Position numbers and translations under genes: made by a program. A stretch of 64,000 bases of DNA, taken from the NCBI RefSeq assembly GCF_949820605.1, contig NZ_CATKVU010000006.1:2925001-2989000 (forward strand), written 5' to 3'. Within the stretch, counting starts at the first letter, position 1. Each line of letters starts with the position of its first letter. Below, in pieces: positions 60,798 to 64,000 of this stretch. The notes below the pieces were generated by a model. The model was not told where the DNA came from, searched no databases, and saw nothing but the letters and a program-made list of their open reading frames with translations. The stretch is from Segatella copri (GTDB lineage: Bacteria > Bacteroidota > Bacteroidia > Bacteroidales > Bacteroidaceae).

Positions 60798-62321
60798 ATG
60801 GCTCAAAAACTCATACAGACACAGGCACAGAAGTTACAGCAACTTCAAAGACTTTCAGCCCAGCAAATGCTGCAGGTGAAACTGTTGGAAATGCCGCTCA
60901 CGGAACTGGAAGACAGTATCAATGCAGAACTGGACGATAATCCCGCTCTGGAAAGCGAGAACCCAGACGATATGCTCAACGAGGATGTCGCCAATGATGA
61001 TTTGCCCGCAGATGATGAGTACGACAACAGCAACGATGAGGATGCCTACGAGGCTGAATCTGAAAAAGAAGAAAGAAAAGACGAACTGGACCAGGCACTG
61101 GAAAGCATCGGAAAAGACGACCAGATGCCTGACTACAATACAGACAGATACAACAATCAGGACAGCGCTGACTACGAAGAAATGGTTTACGGCGACACCA
61201 CCTCTTTCTATGATAAGCTGAAGGAACAGATGGACATGCAGCCGCTCAGCGACAAGGAGAAGGAAGTAATGGAATATCTCATAGGTTCACTGGATGACGA
61301 CGGACTGCTCCGCAAGGACCTGGACAGCATCTGCGATGAACTCGCTATCTATCACAACATCGATGTTACGGAAAAAGACATCGAGCACGTGCTCCACATT
61401 CTACAGACCTTCGACCCAGCCGGTGTAGGAGGAAGAAGTCTGCAGGAATGCCTCCTGCTGCAGGTTAAGAGACTGCCGAGAGGTGTGCTCCGCAAGACGA
61501 TGGAAGAGGTGTTTACCGACTATTTTGACGAGTTTACCAAGAAACATTGGGACAAGATCAAGGCAGGACTGGAACTGAACGATACACAGGTAGAAACCCT
61601 GCAGGCAGAAATCAGAAAGCTGAACCCGAAACCGGGCGCATCGATGGGCGAAACAGAGGGAAGAAACATGCAGCAGATTACCCCCGACTTCATCATCGAC
61701 ACCAATGACGACGGAACGATTACATTCTCGCTGAACCGTGGCAACATTCCGCAACTGACGGTTTCGCCATCATTCACCGACATGATTGACACCTACAGAA
61801 AGCATAAAGACAAGATGAGCCGGAGCGACAAGGAAGCCCTGCTCTACGCCAAAGAAAAGGTGGACAAGGCACAGGGATTCATCGAAGCCATCAAGCAGAG
61901 AAGACATACCCTCATCGTCACCATGAAGGCAATTATCGACATACAGCGGCAGTTCTTCCTGGATGGAGACGAGGCTGACCTGAAACCGATGATCCTGAAG
62001 GATGTAGCAGACCGCACGGGACTGGACATCAGTACCATCTCGAGAGTGAGCAACGTGAAGTATGCCCAGACTAAATGGGGCACCTTCCCGCTGAAGTTCT
62101 TCTTCACAGACAGCTACACCACTGAAGACGGCGAAGAGATGTCTACCCGCAAAATCAAGATTGCCCTGCACGACATCATCGAGAAAGAAGACAAGAAAAA
62201 GCCGATCAGCGATGATGCACTCGCCAAACTGCTGAAGGAGAAGGGATTCCCTATCGCACGACGTACGGTGGCAAAATATAGGGAGCAACTGGGCATACCG
62301 GTGGCACGACTCAGAAAATAA
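60798..62321 (+). CDS. rpoN: RNA polymerase sigma-54 factor
   Basis: The 507-residue protein has region I rich in Gln/Leu (QTQAQKLQQLQRLSAQQMLQ), an acidic region II (residues ~45-115), the core-binding domain, an HTH (DRTGLDISTISRVSNVKYAQ) and the C-terminal RpoN box IARRTVAKYREQLGIPVARL. It directs transcription of sigma-54 promoters with activators. Length is normal. Confidence 0.97.
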   Translation: MAQKLIQTQAQKLQQLQRLSAQQMLQVKLLEMPLTELEDSINAELDDNPALESENPDDMLNEDVANDDLPADDEYDNSNDEDAYEAESEKEERKDELDQALESIGKDDQMPDYNTDRYNNQDSADYEEMVYGDTTSFYDKLKEQMDMQPLSDKEKEVMEYLIGSLDDDGLLRKDLDSICDELAIYHNIDVTEKDIEHVLHILQTFDPAGVGGRSLQECLLLQVKRLPRGVLRKTMEEVFTDYFDEFTKKHWDKIKAGLELNDTQVETLQAEIRKLNPKPGASMGETEGRNMQQITPDFIIDTNDDGTITFSLNRGNIPQLTVSPSFTDMIDTYRKHKDKMSRSDKEALLYAKEKVDKAQGFIEAIKQRRHTLIVTMKAIIDIQRQFFLDGDEADLKPMILKDVADRTGLDISTISRVSNVKYAQTKWGTFPLKFFFTDSYTTEDGEEMSTRKIKIALHDIIEKEDKKKPISDDALAKLLKEKGFPIARRTVAKYREQLGIPVARLRK

Positions 62322-62403
62322 GATAGTGGTATGAGTCAGGAAGAAACCGGGGCCCACCATAAAATATTTGAGAGATAAAAAGAATATATACGTTATTAGT
62401 GTT

Positions 62404-63012
62404 ATGAAAGAGAAGAATATCATATTGACAGCACGCATCATGAGCATGATCTTCACGCCCTTCTATCTGCCGATGGTAGGACTGATTGCTCTGTTCATCT
62501 TCAGCTATATGTCGCTGTTACCGATAGGATACAAACTGGTGATGCTGGGCATGGTCTACCTCCTGACCGTCGTAGCTCCATCGCTACTCATCCACCTCTA
62601 CCGCATGGTTCAAGGCTGGACCTCGCGTGAACTGGGCAAGAAGGAGCGTCGTATTGTGCCTTACATCCTCTCCATCGTATGTTACTTCGGCTGTTTTTTC
62701 TGGATGGAATACCGCAATACGCCTCGCGTCATCAGTATCATCGTAGTGGTAGCGCTGGCGATACAGATGATTTGCGCCTTCATCAATGTATGGTGGAAGA
62801 TCAGCACCCATACGGCAGCCATCGGAGGTGTGGCAGGAGCTCTGGTGTCTTATTCTGTAGCCTTCAATTTCAATCCGCTGTGGTGGCTCTGCCTTGTGCT
62901 GATGATGGCAGGCGCAGTAGGAAGTGCCCGCATGATACTCCGACAACATACTCTGTCACAGGTAGTTGCAGGATTTCTGATAGGCACCGCCTGTGCTATA
63001 TTGGTAATATAA
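62404..63012 (+). CDS. PAP2-like membrane protein
   Basis: From the ATG at 62404 (MKEKNIILTARIMSM) the product has 202 residues with about five or six membrane segments. The C-terminal STHTAAIGGVAGALVS and ARMILRQHTLSQVVAGFLIG match the histidine motifs of PAP2-type phosphatases. Substrates such as undecaprenyl pyrophosphate are possible. It lies between rpoN and purE on the same strand. Confidence 0.75.
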   Translation: MKEKNIILTARIMSMIFTPFYLPMVGLIALFIFSYMSLLPIGYKLVMLGMVYLLTVVAPSLLIHLYRMVQGWTSRELGKKERRIVPYILSIVCYFGCFFWMEYRNTPRVISIIVVVALAIQMICAFINVWWKISTHTAAIGGVAGALVSYSVAFNFNPLWWLCLVLMMAGAVGSARMILRQHTLSQVVAGFLIGTACAILVI

Positions 63013-63037
63013 AGTTTATAATAAAATATAAGAAGAA

Positions 63038-63544
63038 ATGAAACCATTAGTAAGCATTATTATGGGCAGTACAAGCGATCTGCCTGTTATGGAAAAAGCA
63101 TGTAAGTGGTTGAACGACAACCAGATTCCTTTTGAGGCTAATGCCCTCTCTGCTCACCGCACTCCAGATGCAGTAGAGTCATTCGCCAAGGGAGCCAAGG
63201 AGCGTGGCGTGAAGGTTATCATCGCCGCTGCCGGTATGGCTGCCGCCCTTCCTGGTGTTATCGCAGCATCTACTCCTCTGCCAGTAATCGGCGTGCCTAT
63301 CAAGGGTATGCTCGATGGTCTTGATGCCATGCTCAGCATCATCCAGATGCCTCCTGGCATTCCTGTAGCTACTGTTGGTGTGAATGCGGCTCAGAACGCT
63401 GCCATCCTCGCTGCTGAAATGATTGCCCTTTCCGACGAGGAAGTGGCTCAGAAGGTAGAGGCTTGGAAGGCGGGTCTCGGTGCCAAGATCGAGAAGGCCA
63501 ACAAGGACCTGGCTGAGGTGAAATACGACTTCAAGTGTAATTAA
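63038..63544 (+). CDS. purE: N5-CAIR mutase (class I PurE)
   Basis: The 168-residue protein has MGSTSDLPVMEKACKWL, the class I signature SAHRTPDAVESFAK, and AAAGMAAALPGVIAASTPLP with GMLDGLDAMLSIIQMPPGIP. It converts N5-carboxyaminoimidazole ribonucleotide to carboxyaminoimidazole ribonucleotide in purine synthesis. Length is typical. Confidence 0.97.
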   Translation: MKPLVSIIMGSTSDLPVMEKACKWLNDNQIPFEANALSAHRTPDAVESFAKGAKERGVKVIIAAAGMAAALPGVIAASTPLPVIGVPIKGMLDGLDAMLSIIQMPPGIPVATVGVNAAQNAAILAAEMIALSDEEVAQKVEAWKAGLGAKIEKANKDLAEVKYDFKCN

Positions 63545-63554
63545 TCTAATATGT

Positions 63555-63584
63555 GATATGCCCCATTCTTTTGGGGCATATCTT
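63555..63584 (+). terminator. Hairpin between purE and ispG
   Basis: GATATGCCCC pairs with GGGGCATATC around ATTCTTTT. The T-run is weak, so it may reduce rather than stop read-through. Confidence 0.6.
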
Positions 63585-63596
63585 ATCTTATATATT

Positions 63597-64000
63597 ATGG
63601 TAGATTTATTCAATTATACCCGCCGTGCCTCTTCTGTGGCACATATCGGGGCCATCGACCTGGGTGGCGATAATCCTATCCGCATCCAGTCGATGACCAC
63701 CACCAACACCAATAATACTGAGGCTTGCGTGCGACAGGCTGAGGAGATTATCAAGGCTGGTGGCGAGCTGGTGCGCTTCACCACTCAGGGTTCCCGCGAG
63801 GCAGAGAACATGAAAAACATCAATGCCGGCATCCGTGCCGACGGCTATCAGACTCCGCTCGTAGCCGATGTTCACTTCAATCCTAACGTTGCCGACGTGG
63901 CTGCTCTCTATTGTGAGAAAGTGCGCGTCAATCCTGGCAACTACGTGGATCCTGCCCGCAAGTTCATCAAGCAGGAATATACCGACGAGGAGTATGCTCA
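63597..64000 (+). CDS. ispG: 4-hydroxy-3-methylbut-2-enyl diphosphate synthase, 3' end outside window
   Basis: The first 134 codons encode MVDLFNYTRRASSVAHIGAI, DNPIRIQSMTTTNTNNTEA, GELVRFTTQGSREAENM, LVADVHFNPNVAD and KVRVNPGNYVDPA, the N-terminal TIM-barrel half of IspG/GcpE. It makes HMBPP in the non-mevalonate isoprenoid pathway. In Bacteroidetes the enzyme is usually a long form with an inserted domain; the Fe-S domain lies beyond the window. Confidence 0.95.
   Translation, partial: MVDLFNYTRRASSVAHIGAIDLGGDNPIRIQSMTTTNTNNTEACVRQAEEIIKAGGELVRFTTQGSREAENMKNINAGIRADGYQTPLVADVHFNPNVADVAALYCEKVRVNPGNYVDPARKFIKQEYTDEEYA

Noticed and set aside
62368-62403. N-terminal extension of the PAP2-like protein
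   Set aside because: The segment is polar, unlike the family start; the ATG at 62404 is better placed.

Overview
The window reads as a chromosome segment of a gut or oral Bacteroidales bacterium, most like Segatella/Prevotella (P. copri-type). The basis is Bacteroidetes promoters of the form TTTG-N19/20-TAnnTTTG in front of many genes, a SusC/SusD pair, a fimbrillin-type lipoprotein, a smalltalk/HU pair, and Prevotella-style C-terminal tails. This assignment comes from gene content and was not tested by a database search.

Layout. 1-6.5 kb: housekeeping and metabolic genes (metallophosphoesterase, cysS, an AAA-ATPase/PD-(D/E)XK protein, an acetate/succinate CoA-transferase). 6.5-17.1 kb: an accessory zone with IS110 (plus a candidate bridge RNA and bracketing REP-like repeats), an AlbA/ATPase regulator with an 11-bp frame-switching repeat, a DUF4143 ATPase gene cut near its 3' end by an IS256 element with a 9-bp target duplication, a GLUG-repeat surface protein split at a G9 tract, a 41-aa peptide gene, and an IS1182-type element with inverted terminal repeats. 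17.1-22.9 kb: a minus-strand phage- or replication-like module (BRO/KilAC protein, DUF5675, BT4734/VirE-N primase-like protein, two unknowns) with a 26-bp palindrome and a leader hairpin at its internal promoter.

23.0-40.4 kb is a sialic-acid utilisation locus. One long minus-strand operon encodes N-acetylneuraminate lyase, an AGE epimerase, an MFS transporter, a YhcH-family anomerase, SusC, SusD, three paralogous secreted proteins with Asp-box-like motifs, and a PKD/PQQ-propeller lipoprotein. A divergent ROK regulator faces it. No recognisable GH33 sialidase is present, so the three paralogs are the most interesting enzymatic unknowns here.

40.5-53.4 kb: a group II intron next to a terminator-like hairpin, then a degenerate integrated mobilizable element (two tyrosine recombinases, RhuM-like protein, two excisionase-like HTH proteins, DUF3408, MobC, a relaxase with an internal deletion, a frameshifted accessory gene). 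Next come a PorT-like gene with a nonsense codon, a lipoprotein gene and a LytS/LytTR two-component pair. A 20-bp direct repeat at 42924 and 53369 brackets all of this and may mark the attachment sites.

53.4-64 kb: HU-like and smalltalk genes, a TrmH-SufE-U32 operon, a fimbrillin-like lipoprotein, a C1 peptidase, a long C-depleted non-coding RNA candidate with its own strong promoter and terminator, then a conserved unknown gene, rpoN, a PAP2-like membrane protein, purE and the start of ispG.
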